A stretch of 64,000 nucleotides of DNA from Dyadobacter sp. CY347 (GTDB lineage Bacteria; Bacteroidota; Bacteroidia; Cytophagales; Spirosomataceae), in assembly GCF_021502655.1 (NCBI RefSeq), contig NZ_JAKFFT010000004.1, forward strand, positions 806,001-870,000, read 5' to 3'. The translations under genes were made by a program, and so were the position numbers. Positions 29,002-38,138 of this stretch are shown piece by piece. The notes beneath the pieces were generated by a model, which was not told the DNA's origin, searched no databases, and saw only the letters and a list, made by a program, of their open reading frames with translations. Numbering within the stretch: position 1 is the first letter of the stretch; every line of letters starts with the position of its first letter.

Positions 29002-30159
29002 TTATGTTTTTTCAATAAAAATAATGCTTGCATCATCCATTTGATTGGTGTCATTGATGCTTTCCAGGACATTCGTTTTGATCAGCTCAAAGCTTTCGTC
29101 CTCACCCAGATAGGGCGTGATTTTGGAAACAAAAAATGGATAGTCGCTCTTTTTCGAGCCGGCCGAAGGAATGTCGATCATGCCATCCGTAAAAATGACC
29201 AGCTGATCGCCCGTTTTCATCCGGATAATCTGCTTATCGTAAAATCCTTCTTCCATTAAGCCCAACAGCAAGCCCGACGAAAGGACCGTTGTCGCTTTCC
29301 CGGTTTCCGGGCTGTAACTGATCAGCGGCAGATCGCCCGCTCCTGTATAATGAACCTCACCGGTTTCACTATCCAGCAAGAGCAGCGACAGGCTCGACAG
29401 GATATTTTGTAAACTTTCATCCATACAAATCAGCTTATTGATTTTCTGGACAATGTTATCGAGCGTCAGATCATTGTCGAGGACACAAAAGCGGATGGCG
29501 GCGCGGATGTAGCTCAGGAAACCGAAAGTGAAGAACCATGCCGTCCACTTTTTTCCCATAATATCACCCAGAAAGGCGAAGCAGAACCTTTGATCGGCCT
29601 GCACAAAGTCGATAAAATCGCCGCCAGGGTAACCCAGATAGCCCTTATGCCAGTAATGCAGGCGAAAGCCGTGCACCGTAGGACTGTGTGTGGGTATCGA
29701 CTTCACATTGAGCGTTTCGGCCGCAACTCTTAGCTCGCGAACGGACCTGACATGTTCGTTTTGAAGTGACTTAATGATGTTGCCCAACTTGGAAATGATC
29801 ACCGGAATGGGTGTTTCCTTATTGATAAAATCAATGGCGTACATGCTCAAACCTTCCAGTATCAGGGAGTTATCTGTGAAAGATGTGAGAAACACGAACG
29901 GAATGTCGCTGATTTTAGGATTAAGCAAAATGGCCTGCCGGAAATCAAAGCCGTTCATGATGGGCATATCATAATCGGAAAGGATCAGATCCGGGGTTTC
30001 GTCTACCAGCAATGCCAATGCTTCCGTACCCGACTCGCAAGCCATGCAGCTATATCCTGCCTTGATCAGGGACGCTTCGAAAACCCTTCGAAACATAAGG
30101 TTATCCTCTACCAGCAAGATTTTTTTGACGTTGGTCGGAGGCTCGGAAAACGAGATCAT
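29002..30159 (-). CDS. Response regulator with SpoIIE-type (PP2C) phosphatase output
   Basis: 385 residues. Receiver domain at about 12-130 with E-D (VEDN), phosphoacceptor D62 in LSDYDMP and K in INKETP. A linker helix follows, then the PPM/SpoIIE phosphatase domain from about 160 with GYPGGDFIDF, LGDIMGK, TGAGDLPL, FTDGMID and the final DDASIIFI. These carry the metal-binding aspartates. Phosphorylation should set its activity toward the phosphorylated STAS protein encoded next, as in HsbR of Pseudomonas or RsbP/RsbU systems. It overlaps the upstream membrane-protein gene by 4 nt. Confidence 0.93.
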   Translation of the reverse strand: MISFSEPPTNVKKILLVEDNLMFRRVFEASLIKAGYSCMACESGTEALALLVDETPDLILSDYDMPIMNGFDFRQAILLNPKISDIPFVFLTSFTDNSLILEGLSMYAIDFINKETPIPVIISKLGNIIKSLQNEHVRSVRELRVAAETLNVKSIPTHSPTVHGFRLHYWHKGYLGYPGGDFIDFVQADQRFCFAFLGDIMGKKWTAWFFTFGFLSYIRAAIRFCVLDNDLTLDNIVQKINKLICMDESLQNILSSLSLLLLDSETGEVHYTGAGDLPLISYSPETGKATTVLSSGLLLGLMEEGFYDKQIIRMKTGDQLVIFTDGMIDIPSAGSKKSDYPFFVSKITPYLGEDESFELIKTNVLESINDTNQMDDASIIFIEKT

Positions 30160-30701
30160 TTTTTATTGAAGTTTAGCACAAATAAAAGCACTCCGCCAAA
30201 AATAATGAGTAACGACACCAGATCCATGATCGTGACGCCGTCATTTGCATTGAAATAATAAACGGTAAAGATCTCAAAGCTCGGCGGAGCAGGCATAATG
30301 ATCATTGCGAAACCAACAACGATCAGTAAAATGGCCAGAATGAACATGACTGCTTTTTGGGCGGCATTCCTTCTTAAATGCGCGCTGCTGATCTTGCTGT
30401 CGATCTTGTTTTCGGAAAGCAGTTTTTCCAGTCCTTCCAAAAGCTCTTCACGCGAAAGATTATTATCCTGGTCCAGCGCCCGGAAAGGGGCTACCGCTTT
30501 GGCTTTAACTGCTGAGCGTCTGAAAGCTTCTTCTATTTCCTGCTGATAGGCACTGGCCTGCGTGTTGTTGACGGCCGACTGTGCAATAATGTCAATCAAT
30601 TCATCCACTTTTTTTCTGATAAGCGGGCTTTCCGGAGAAAGTTTGGCAGCGTCGGGAATGTGGGAAACTTTTTTAATATCTAACAGACGCGTTATTTTCA
30701 C
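30156..30701 (-). CDS. Two-helix membrane protein heading the partner-switching operon
   Basis: 181 residues, unrecognised. The N-terminal ~110 residues are soluble and helical and include a 10-residue acidic loop, DQDNNLSREE, which looks like an EF-hand loop but is two residues short. Two membrane helices follow (about 117-137 and 158-176), separated by ~20 residues with PAPPSFEIFTVYYFN. It overlaps the phosphatase gene by 4 nt (ATGA), so it belongs to the operon. A membrane anchor or sensor for the module is possible but not shown. Confidence 0.72.
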   Translation of the reverse strand: MKITRLLDIKKVSHIPDAAKLSPESPLIRKKVDELIDIIAQSAVNNTQASAYQQEIEEAFRRSAVKAKAVAPFRALDQDNNLSREELLEGLEKLLSENKIDSKISSAHLRRNAAQKAVMFILAILLIVVGFAMIIMPAPPSFEIFTVYYFNANDGVTIMDLVSLLIIFGGVLLFVLNFNKK

Positions 30702-30786
30702 TTTATAAATATCGAATTAGATTTTAGTTATATAGTCGCGGCTTTTGATAAGGCTGTCAACAATTTGTAAGCGCAAAAATTACATT

Positions 30787-30819
30787 TTGTTTAAAGCTAT
30801 ATTTAAATTGTTAATTTTG
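30787..30819 (+). promoter_or_regulatory. Bacteroidota-type promoter for the GT2 pair
   Basis: TTG at 30787-30789, a 22-nt spacer and TAATTTTG at 30812-30819, an exact TAnnTTTG match. Transcription would begin near 30826, giving a leader of about 65 nt to the ATG at 30890. Confidence 0.5.
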
Positions 30820-30889
30820 AAATAGTTCTACAAGTTGATACAAATATTCCTTCAATTCAGACTGCTTCCAAGTGCCCAGCTCCAAACCG

Positions 30890-31807
30890 ATGAAAAGTGT
30901 TTCCATAGTAACTGTCAATTTTAATCAGCCTGGGATTACGGAAGATTTACTAAGGTCACTGAAAGAAGTTAACACCTATCCGAACCTGGAAATTATTGTG
31001 GTGGACAATGGAAGCAAGCCTGATCCGGTTCCCGGCTGGATTGTGCGGTATCCTGACATTAAATTTATCAGATCAGAGAAAAACACGGGCTTTGCAGGAG
31101 GCAACAATATCGGCCTAAAATATGCTGCGGGCGACTATTTGTTTCTGATCAATAACGACACGGAAGTAACTGCCGGGCTGATCGGTAAACTCGTCGCTAC
31201 CATAGATGCCAATCCGAAAATTGGCATGATTTCCCCCAAAATACACTATTTCGATCAGCCTGGAATGTTGCAATACACGGGTTATACGCCTATGAATTAC
31301 TACACGGCGCGGAATGCTTGCATTGGTCAATTTGAGCAGGACAGCGGTCAGTATGATTCATTGAGTGGTGTCACGGGCTATGCGCACGGGGCCGCTATGA
31401 TGATTCGGCGAGAAGCGCTTGAAAAAGCAGGCGTGATGGCCGAAAACTACTTTTTATATTACGAGGAACTCGACTGGTGTGAGCGGATACGGAAAGCGGG
31501 TTACGAAATCCATGTGGACCTTTCTGCATTGATATACCATAAAGAGTCCGTCGCTGTAGGCAAAAGATCTGCATTGAAAGAGTTTTTTATGAACCGCAAC
31601 CGCATTTTGTTTATCCGTAAAAATGGCTCAGCGATTCAGTTTCTGATCTTTTGCTGCTATTTCACGCTCGCAGTAGTGCCGAGAAATCTGATACAATACA
31701 TTCGGAATAAAGAATACAAATTCATCCCTGTTTTTCTCAAAGCAATCACCTGGCATTTTACAAACAAGGCGGATAGTGATAACCTGGGCTTTCCCCTGAC
31801 CCGATAA
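30890..31807 (+). CDS. Rhamnosyltransferase-like family 2 glycosyltransferase
   Basis: 305 residues from the ATG at 30890; the GTG at 30872 is the alternative. GT2 motifs: VSIVTVNFNQPGITEDLL, EIIVVDNGS, NTGFAGGNNIGL and the metal-site INNDTEV, then YYEELDWCERIRKAGY. This set is typical of WcaA/RfbF-like rhamnosyltransferases and related enzymes. Probably cytosolic, acting on the lipid-linked repeat unit. The next GT2 gene starts 3 nt later and is surely co-transcribed. Confidence 0.88.
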   Translation: MKSVSIVTVNFNQPGITEDLLRSLKEVNTYPNLEIIVVDNGSKPDPVPGWIVRYPDIKFIRSEKNTGFAGGNNIGLKYAAGDYLFLINNDTEVTAGLIGKLVATIDANPKIGMISPKIHYFDQPGMLQYTGYTPMNYYTARNACIGQFEQDSGQYDSLSGVTGYAHGAAMMIRREALEKAGVMAENYFLYYEELDWCERIRKAGYEIHVDLSALIYHKESVAVGKRSALKEFFMNRNRILFIRKNGSAIQFLIFCCYFTLAVVPRNLIQYIRNKEYKFIPVFLKAITWHFTNKADSDNLGFPLTR

Positions 31808-31810
31808 TTT

Positions 31811-32983
31811 ATGGAATTACTCTTCTGGCTCAGTCTCTTCATCGTTTTTTATACATTCCTGGGTTATGGGATCGTCCTGTACATTTTAGTCAGGATACGA
31901 CGTGCGGTAAAAGGAAAACGGCCCGTTCCGTCGCTGGAACAGCAAATGCCTACATTAACGCTCATCATTGCGGCCTATAATGAGGAAAGCATTATCGAGG
32001 AAAAAATCCAAAATACGCTGGCACTTTCCTATCCACACGGCAAGCTCCGCCTGATCTTCGTTACCGACGGCTCCTCGGACCGCACGCCGGAGCTGGTGAG
32101 CGCTTACAGCCAGATCAAATTACTGCATACGCCCGTGCGTAGCGGAAAAATCCTGGCTATGCACCGCGCCATGCATGAGGTTGATACGGAAGTCGTTGTA
32201 TTTACCGACGCAAACACTTACCTGAACCCGGACGCATTGTTACTCATTGCCCGACATTACGCCGACCCGCAAGTAGGGGCGGTGTCGGGAGAAAAAAGAG
32301 TCATGCAAGATGCCGTGTCGGACGCCACGGCAGGGGAGGGTTTTTACTGGAAATACGAATCGACGCTCAAAAAATGGGACTCGGAACTCTATTCGGTGGT
32401 GGGCGCCGCGGGTGAACTTTTCAGTGTGAGACATTCCCTTTACAGGCAGGTGGAACCGGACACGATCCTCGATGATTTTATGATTTCCATGCTCATTGCG
32501 CAGCAAGGTTATCGCATCATTTATGAGCCTGAGGCTTATGCTTCGGAGCTTTCGTCCGAGAACATTAAGGAGGAGTTAAAGAGGAAAGTCAGGATTGCGG
32601 CGGGTGGGATTCAATCGATTTTGCGGCTGAAAAAACTGCTTAACCCGTTCCATTTTCCAATGTTGTCATTTCAATACATCAGCCACAGGGTGCTGCGCTG
32701 GACGGTTACTCCTTTCCTGATGATCCTGGCATTTATACTCAATGTCATCATTGTGGTCAATTCCGGCAATGCATTATATGGGCTGATTCTTTTTGCACAA
32801 GTTGCATTTTACGCCGCAGCATTGGCCGGGTGGCTGCTCGAAAAGCGAAAGATCAAGGTCAAGGCATTGTTTGTTCCCTACTATTTTTGTATCATGAACT
32901 ATGCCGTAATTGCCGGCATTATCCGCTTCTACAAAGGAACCCAGAGCGCGGCATGGGACAAATCCAAAAGAAAAAGCGTGTAG
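31811..32983 (+). CDS. Membrane family 2 glycosyltransferase (cellulose-synthase-like)
   Basis: 390 residues. An N-terminal membrane helix (about 3-27) leads to the GT2 domain: LTLIIAAYNEESIIEEKI, IFVTDGSSDRT, FTDANTYL at the D-x-D position, and ILDDFMISM as the acceptor-side acidic site, with KRKVRIAAGG following instead of a canonical Q-x-x-RW. Three more helices end the protein. It is the last plus-strand gene of the locus; a short hairpin at 32975-32998 covers its stop. Confidence 0.88.
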   Translation: MELLFWLSLFIVFYTFLGYGIVLYILVRIRRAVKGKRPVPSLEQQMPTLTLIIAAYNEESIIEEKIQNTLALSYPHGKLRLIFVTDGSSDRTPELVSAYSQIKLLHTPVRSGKILAMHRAMHEVDTEVVVFTDANTYLNPDALLLIARHYADPQVGAVSGEKRVMQDAVSDATAGEGFYWKYESTLKKWDSELYSVVGAAGELFSVRHSLYRQVEPDTILDDFMISMLIAQQGYRIIYEPEAYASELSSENIKEELKRKVRIAAGGIQSILRLKKLLNPFHFPMLSFQYISHRVLRWTVTPFLMILAFILNVIIVVNSGNALYGLILFAQVAFYAAALAGWLLEKRKIKVKALFVPYYFCIMNYAVIAGIIRFYKGTQSAAWDKSKRKSV

Positions 32984-32998
32984 CAAATGCCACACGCT
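32975..32998 (+). terminator. Weak hairpin over the GT2 stop codon
   Basis: AGCGTGT (32975-32981) pairs with ACACGCT (32992-32998) across a 10-nt loop. The bases after it hold no T run, so an intrinsic terminator is only possible. Confidence 0.3.
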
Positions 32999-33022
32999 CG
33001 TCAATTAAAGGTCTTTTCTATC

Positions 33023-33394
33023 TTATTGAATCGATTTTAACCGCTCCGATTCTTGTTCGATGATCGGCAGCAACTCATTCAGTTCTGCTGAAATAGACTT
33101 GTACATTTCCATTAGGTTTTCCGGCGTTTCATTTTCCTTGATGGCTTTTTCGAGCACTTCTACTTTCGGGCGGATCCAAGTAAGTCCGGCCATGGTGAAC
33201 GATGGTTTCAATCCATGTACAATGCTTGCAGATTCCTTCAAATCCACATTTTCCAGCGCAGTGCGTAAAGTGTGCCAGCGAGGCACGGAATCGCTCAGAA
33301 AAGCGTCAAATATCATGTACAGAATAACGGGGTCGTCTCCGTAAACTTGGTCAATGTAAGTTAGATCGAGAGCAGGGTTAAGTTGTAAGTCCAT
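33023..33394 (-). CDS. Stand-alone HPt phosphotransfer protein
   Basis: 123 residues, all helical. The HPt signature is ASIVHGLKPSFTMAGL with H60 as the phosphate-accepting histidine and the small residues that follow it; a K (K63) two residues past the G matches the usual H-x-L-K-[GS] pattern. It has no kinase of its own and would shuttle phosphate between a hybrid kinase and a receiver. In this locus the hybrid kinase is at 20314-22932 and receivers are at 8932-9321 and in 29002-30159. A -7 box lies upstream at 33449-33456. Confidence 0.88.
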   Translation of the reverse strand: MDLQLNPALDLTYIDQVYGDDPVILYMIFDAFLSDSVPRWHTLRTALENVDLKESASIVHGLKPSFTMAGLTWIRPKVEVLEKAIKENETPENLMEMYKSISAELNELLPIIEQESERLKSIQ

Positions 33395-33448
33395 TAAATA
33401 GAGGTTATAGCTGTTTCAATTTGAGCTGTGGTTTACGAAATATCTGTA

Positions 33449-33456
33449 CAAAAATA
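33449..33456 (-). promoter_or_regulatory. Candidate -7 box for the HPt gene
   Basis: TATTTTTG on the minus strand, exact TAnnTTTG, about 55 nt before the ATG. No TTG sits at a suitable distance upstream. The wider string ATATTTTTGTACA also precedes the acyltransferase gene at 18072. Confidence 0.35.
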
Positions 33457-33466
33457 TAAAAATTAT

Positions 33467-34480
33467 TTATTGACCTACTGAATCTTTTACCGCCTCTTTT
33501 TCAGGTTGTTTTGCTTCCTCCTTCGCTTTTTTCTTAAAATACCTGCGGAATAGGAAATTCGATCTGAGCGCCTGCATATTTTCATCAAGCTTTTCTGTAC
33601 TGCTTTCCAGGTTCTGCAATGTTCCTTTCAGATTGGTCGCAGTAGCCTCGTCGTGTAGCAGCACGCCTAGCGGGCTTGTCCTGTTTGAGTTCAGGTTTTC
33701 GCTGGCCGTTTTCAGATTGTCGACCATTCCGTTGGCAGAAGTTACTGTTTCATTCAGTCTGCCAATAGTGGTTCTCAAATCCCGCATGATGACTGTGTCT
33801 GTTGCGAAATCATTGGCCAAGCCGCCTTTTTGGTTTAATTTTTCTGTAAACCCGGATAAGGAAGCAGTCATAGTCTGTGCATTTACCGAAGCTTTTTTCA
33901 GGGCGGCAAGCGTTTGATCCACATCATTATATAGTCGCTCATCGTTCAAAAGCATTCCTACCGTTCCTTTTCCTTCAAGGATATTTTTGCTGATCGTTTT
34001 AAAAGCGCTCGTGATGCCCAGCAGGTTTTTGTTGTTTTCAGACAACACCGCCAGCATTTCCTCCGTGCTTTCCATTTTCTCCACTACGAGCTCGTCACCA
34101 TCTTCAATCGAAGGCACTTTCTGTGTTCCGCCGTAAATGACAATGATCTTATTACCGATCAGCCCATCCGTGCTGACCTTTGCTTTGGCATTCTTACGGA
34201 CAAATTCCTGTGACTTTTCCTCAATGTGCAGGATCACCTCCACTTTGGAATTAGACAAAAAGCGGATGGTTTTCACCGTCCCGATCTTCACCCCGGAATA
34301 CCAGACATTGTTGCCTTGTTTCAATCCGTTCACGTCATCGAACAACGTTTTTACGGAGATGGTCGAAGAAAATACTTTCTTCATACTTCCGATTGTCAGA
34401 ATCCCTACTATGAAGATAATTAAGCCTATTATAACAAAAAGTCCGACTGTTATGGAGCGTTTTCTGGCTGATGTTTCCAT
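33467..34480 (-). CDS. mlaD: MlaD/MCE-family lipid transport protein
   Basis: 337 residues. One N-terminal membrane helix (about 11-31) then an MCE domain (about 37-115) with VKTLFDDVNGLKQGNNVWYSGVKIG and TDGLIGNKIIVIYGG. The rest is a long helical/coiled-coil periplasmic tail to about 310 and a basic/acidic end. MCE proteins form rings that move phospholipids between membranes, with an ABC transporter at the inner membrane. Its start codon overlaps the mlaF stop by 1 nt. The long tail is usual in Bacteroidota MlaD. Confidence 0.9.
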   Translation of the reverse strand: METSARKRSITVGLFVIIGLIIFIVGILTIGSMKKVFSSTISVKTLFDDVNGLKQGNNVWYSGVKIGTVKTIRFLSNSKVEVILHIEEKSQEFVRKNAKAKVSTDGLIGNKIIVIYGGTQKVPSIEDGDELVVEKMESTEEMLAVLSENNKNLLGITSAFKTISKNILEGKGTVGMLLNDERLYNDVDQTLAALKKASVNAQTMTASLSGFTEKLNQKGGLANDFATDTVIMRDLRTTIGRLNETVTSANGMVDNLKTASENLNSNRTSPLGVLLHDEATATNLKGTLQNLESSTEKLDENMQALRSNFLFRRYFKKKAKEEAKQPEKEAVKDSVGQ

Positions 34481-35244
34481 TATTGAATAAAATTATAATC
34501 GTAAAAACTCTTGATTCTTTCTTCGTCTGTGGCAAATACTTCTTCAAATGTGCCCTGTCTCAGGAACTTGCCGTCGAGCAACATCGCGATCCGGTCGCCG
34601 GTTTCTCTGGCGCAGGTCAGGTCGTGGGTAATGATGATGGAGCTGGTGTGGTATTTTTCTTTCACTTCATTGATGAGCTCATTAATTTCGAGGCAGGTTA
34701 TGGGGTCAAGTCCAGCCGTAGGCTCATCGTAAAGCATGATTTCCGGTTTGAGAATAAGCGTCCGGGCAATCCCGATCCGCTTCCGTTGCCCGCCGGATAA
34801 TTCCGAAGGAACCTGGTTAATGGTCTGCAAAAGGCCGACAGCATCCAACACATATTCCACCTGCTCGTTAATTTCTGCCTTCGAAAGATTCTTCACGTGC
34901 CTTACCAGCGGAAATTCCAGGTTTTCCCGCACCGTCATACTATCGTACAATGCGCTGTTCTGGAATGAAAAGCCGATTTTCAGACGAATGTCCGTCAGCT
35001 CTTTCTGGTTCAGTTCGGCCACTTCCCTGCCGAGCATATTACACATTCCGCTATCCTGCTTTAATAACCCAGCTATGATCTTGATCAAAACCGACTTACC
35101 AGTTCCGGACCGGCCAAGAACTACGACATTCTCGCCTTTATCCACTCTCAAATTGACTCCCTGAAGCACGTGCAGATCACCAAATGATTTGTAAAGATCT
35201 TTGATCTCAATGACCGGTTCTTCGTTTGGATTGATTTCTGCCAT
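34480..35244 (-). CDS. mlaF: MlaF-type ABC transporter ATP-binding protein
   Basis: 254 residues from the ATG at 35244, 1 nt after the mlaE stop; the longer frame to 35292 is unlikely. Walker A GRSGTGKS, Q-loop in GFSFQNSALYDSMTV, signature LSGGQRKRIGIARTL, Walker B IMLYDEPTAGLDP and the H-loop ITHDL. The signature LSGGQRKR and the ALYDSMTVREN region are characteristic of the Mla/Ttg2 family. It powers the MlaE permease. Confidence 0.94.
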   Translation of the reverse strand: MAEINPNEEPVIEIKDLYKSFGDLHVLQGVNLRVDKGENVVVLGRSGTGKSVLIKIIAGLLKQDSGMCNMLGREVAELNQKELTDIRLKIGFSFQNSALYDSMTVRENLEFPLVRHVKNLSKAEINEQVEYVLDAVGLLQTINQVPSELSGGQRKRIGIARTLILKPEIMLYDEPTAGLDPITCLEINELINEVKEKYHTSSIIITHDLTCARETGDRIAMLLDGKFLRQGTFEEVFATDEERIKSFYDYNFIQ

Positions 35245-35245
35245 T

Positions 35246-36034
35246 TTATATTCTGAAATAATTCGATACCTGAACAATGATGACCTCCTCAATGAAGATC
35301 AGGAACATGGAGATTACAACCGCTGAATTTGCAGCCTTACCCACGCCTTCCGTTCCCTTGCTCGCATTGTAACCCTGGTAACAACCCACAATTCCGATTG
35401 TGAAGCCGTAAGCAATCGCTTTTACGAGCGACGTTCCTACATCCAGGAAGGTGATCTGTTCAAAAGCATTTTCAAAAAACGCCCTGAAACTCGTTCCCTC
35501 GTTCAATGTAACGTTCAGGAACGCACCCATAAGCGCTACGCCCGTACAATAAAACATCAGGATTGGAATCGTGATCGTGGATGCGAGCACGCGGGTTACG
35601 ACCAAAAATTTGAAAGGGTTAACAGCCGAAACCTCCATAGCGTCGATCTGCTCGGTCACGCGCATGGAACCCAGCTCGGCGCCAATGCTGGACCCAACCT
35701 TTCCTGCACTGATCAATGCTGTAACCAATGCGGCCAGGGCACGCACAATGGCGATCGCAACCAGTGACGGCAGCCAGGAAACAGCGCCGAATTCGGCCAG
35801 TGACGGGCGGGATTGCTTGGTAAATACCATCCCGGTAATGAAGCCTGTAAGCCCGATCAGCAACAATGATTTATTGCCGATCGCGTAACATTGTTTGACC
35901 AGTTCCTGAAATTCCATCCGGCCGCGAAAGGCTTCCCGGAAAAAACGCAGGAAAAACATGTAACCATTGTAAACTGCCAGTAAAGCCGAATCCAGGCCTT
36001 TTGTATAAACTTTTTCCTTTTGATTGGCGCTCAT
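35246..36034 (-). CDS. mlaE: MlaE-type ABC transporter permease
   Basis: 262 residues with about five to six hydrophobic segments. MlaE motifs are clear: SAGKVGSSIGAELGSMRVTEQIDAMEVSAVNP in the central cytosolic coupling region, and GCYQGYNASKGTEGVGKA near the end. Inner-membrane part of a retrograde or anterograde phospholipid transporter. First gene of the mlaE-mlaF-mlaD operon; the EcsC-like gene lies 48 nt upstream on the same strand. Confidence 0.93.
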   Translation of the reverse strand: MSANQKEKVYTKGLDSALLAVYNGYMFFLRFFREAFRGRMEFQELVKQCYAIGNKSLLLIGLTGFITGMVFTKQSRPSLAEFGAVSWLPSLVAIAIVRALAALVTALISAGKVGSSIGAELGSMRVTEQIDAMEVSAVNPFKFLVVTRVLASTITIPILMFYCTGVALMGAFLNVTLNEGTSFRAFFENAFEQITFLDVGTSLVKAIAYGFTIGIVGCYQGYNASKGTEGVGKAANSAVVISMFLIFIEEVIIVQVSNYFRI

Positions 36035-36082
36035 TCAATTTTTATGCAAAGTGGATCAAAGGGTAACTCTTATTGGTATACT

Positions 36083-36865
36083 TTATTGATTGTGAGCCGG
36101 TGACGGCAATTGTTCTTGTCTTTTAGCAGCCTGCAATGTCCGCTCCTCAAACCAGCGCATACGATATGCATTCATGGCCGTTTTGCCTAGCTGGTTTAGA
36201 AGCCTGTAATTTACAATGACCCCCACAGCGGCTCCGATCCCCGGAATAAGCTGCGCCATTTTGGCCAGGTCAATGTAGTCCCTGTATTCCTGCTGAAATG
36301 TTTTCCAGTCAAACTGGTGAATGTCGGTAGGCAGTTCCTGGCTCTTTTCCTGCCATTGGATGATCTGCTCGAACACTTTCTGGCGTTGTTTCTGGCTGGA
36401 AAATGTCAGTTGAAATATATGCAGTATAAAAAGCCGTTCCCGGTAGTCTTCTGCGGAATGTCCGTATAATGCGGAAATTTCAAACAGCAATTTCATCTTA
36501 ATGGCGATCAGGATCGGAAATTCAGCTAATGCGAGTACAAACCCGCCTGCACCGATAATGCCGCCTTCTGCCGCTCCGGCTTTTTTGTAAAATTCAATGC
36601 GTTTGATGACTTCCCTTTCAATTTCTTCCAGCGAAGTCTTTGGTGCCGGAAGCGATGTGGTAAATTCTGCGCCCGTGAGCACGGCCCGCGTCATTTGCTT
36701 AATTGTGGAAGTAATTACAGCGTGGACCCTATCCGGAATAATATCATTGATTTTGTCCTGCACCGCTTTTGATGTCCGATCTACCAGATTTGGCCGCTTT
36801 TGCATCTTTTGCTGCCATTTATGCAATTCAGGCGTTATTGTCTCCTCATATGTCTGATAATGCAT
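36083..36865 (-). CDS. EcsC family protein
   Basis: 260 residues. It matches the EcsC protein family in length and in the central hydrophobic block AAEGGIIGAGGFVLALAEFPILIAIKMKLLFEI followed by YGHSAEDYRERLFILHI. A second glycine-rich block, LIPGIGAAVGVIVNYRLLNQLGKTAMNAYR, is near the end. Membrane-associated helices are likely, but its biochemical role is not established. The position 48 nt before mlaE suggests co-transcription with the lipid transporter. Confidence 0.82.
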   Translation of the reverse strand: MHYQTYEETITPELHKWQQKMQKRPNLVDRTSKAVQDKINDIIPDRVHAVITSTIKQMTRAVLTGAEFTTSLPAPKTSLEEIEREVIKRIEFYKKAGAAEGGIIGAGGFVLALAEFPILIAIKMKLLFEISALYGHSAEDYRERLFILHIFQLTFSSQKQRQKVFEQIIQWQEKSQELPTDIHQFDWKTFQQEYRDYIDLAKMAQLIPGIGAAVGVIVNYRLLNQLGKTAMNAYRMRWFEERTLQAAKRQEQLPSPAHNQ

Positions 36866-36992
36866 ATTTCAACAAAGATTAAAGTGGGATAGAAGGGAAT
36901 TGTACTTTTTGTAATCTTGATGTAGCGTTACAAAAATCATTCCAATCCTGGCAGAATAGGATTTTACCCACTCCCGCATGGGCGACCACCGC

Positions 36993-38051
36993 TCAAGTAG
37001 GCTTATTAATCTTCTCTTCGGCAAGCTCTTTTTCCTCCTGATCTGCTTCTGGCTCTTCCTGCTGGAGATCCGCGATTGCTTCATACTGCAATGCAATGAG
37101 GATGGGGAAATGATCTGAATTGAAGTTTTCAAGCCTTTTCAGGTGCAGTAACTTAAAATCCGTGGAGCAAAAAACGTGATCGAGCGGGAATCTGAGGAAA
37201 GGATATTTGGCATGAAACGTATTGAAAAAACCTCTTCCACGCCGCGGGTCCAGCAATCCACTGATCTTGGTAAATAAATTCGTAGTATACGACCAGGCGA
37301 CGTCATTAAGGTCCCCCACGACTATGACCGGGTCCTTTTTGCCTTTTACTTCCTTGGCCACCAGCAGCAATTCCTTGTCGCGCTCGGTGGAATACATGTT
37401 TTCGCCCGGAACTGGCGGGGTAGGGTGTACGCAGTAAAGCTGGACCAGTTTTCCGGACGGAAGTTTTACCTGGGTCTTAATGGACGGGATCTCTTCATCA
37501 ACAAGATATTGGACTTTCGGACCTACCAGTTCCAGTTTGGAATATAGCAGCATACCATAGGTATTTTCCAAAGGCACGAGCACCTGATGGGGATATTTTT
37601 CTTTCAATTCCTGCGTTCCATCGTTCCAGAACTGATCCGTTTCCAGCAAAAGGATGAGATCGGGGTCGTATCTTTTCAACATGGCGATGCATCCGGCAGT
37701 ATTTCTGTTGTCCTGAAAAACATTGGATGAGATGATGCTGATCTGGTTTTCCTGATCCTGATTGGATACTTTGAGAAGTGCTTTTTTGGCCAGAAATGTG
37801 AACGGAAAAATCTGGTACATCAAATAAACCGCATTTGCACTGATAACAGCGGTAAAAATTTTTTCAAAATTGCCGCGGATCTGGAATAGCGAAACGTAGA
37901 GGATAACGATCAGCAGGTTAAGGAACAGTTTCTGAATCCTGGGATATTCAAAAACCCGAAATGCCCAGAAGTCGTTGCGAATGAGCGGGATAATGGAAAA
38001 CAAGACGATGATAACGCCAAGGATTTCCAGTGCGTATTTTAAAGAGTGCAT
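36993..38051 (-). CDS. Membrane-anchored endonuclease/exonuclease/phosphatase-family protein
   Basis: 352 residues from the ATG at 38051. The first ~95 residues hold three membrane helices. From about 103 an EEP-fold domain begins: SIISSNVFQDN, LILLLETD (E of the metal site), YCVHPTPPVP, VVGDLNDVAWS (the D-x-N motif) and the final DHVF and NSDHFPI (the catalytic-type D-H). A Glu-rich tail ends it. The substrate is likely outside the inner membrane and could be DNA, a phospholipid or a phosphoester; the sequence does not say. EEP proteins with this topology are common in Bacteroidota. Confidence 0.87.
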   Translation of the reverse strand: MHSLKYALEILGVIIVLFSIIPLIRNDFWAFRVFEYPRIQKLFLNLLIVILYVSLFQIRGNFEKIFTAVISANAVYLMYQIFPFTFLAKKALLKVSNQDQENQISIISSNVFQDNRNTAGCIAMLKRYDPDLILLLETDQFWNDGTQELKEKYPHQVLVPLENTYGMLLYSKLELVGPKVQYLVDEEIPSIKTQVKLPSGKLVQLYCVHPTPPVPGENMYSTERDKELLLVAKEVKGKKDPVIVVGDLNDVAWSYTTNLFTKISGLLDPRRGRGFFNTFHAKYPFLRFPLDHVFCSTDFKLLHLKRLENFNSDHFPILIALQYEAIADLQQEEPEADQEEKELAEEKINKPT

Positions 38052-38138
38052 TTGTGGGTGCAAAAAATTTTTCTAAATATCGTTTTTAATTTCCCACAAA
38101 CAAATTGTTGTGCCTGCAACACCCATTTCCTGGCCAGG

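Noticed and set aside
30374..30546. EF-hand calcium site in the switch-operon membrane protein
   Set aside because: The acidic loop is two residues short of the 12-residue canonical loop, so calcium binding is not claimed.
36869..37132. Open frame after the EcsC-like gene
   Set aside because: It overlaps the well-supported EEP-family gene in another frame.
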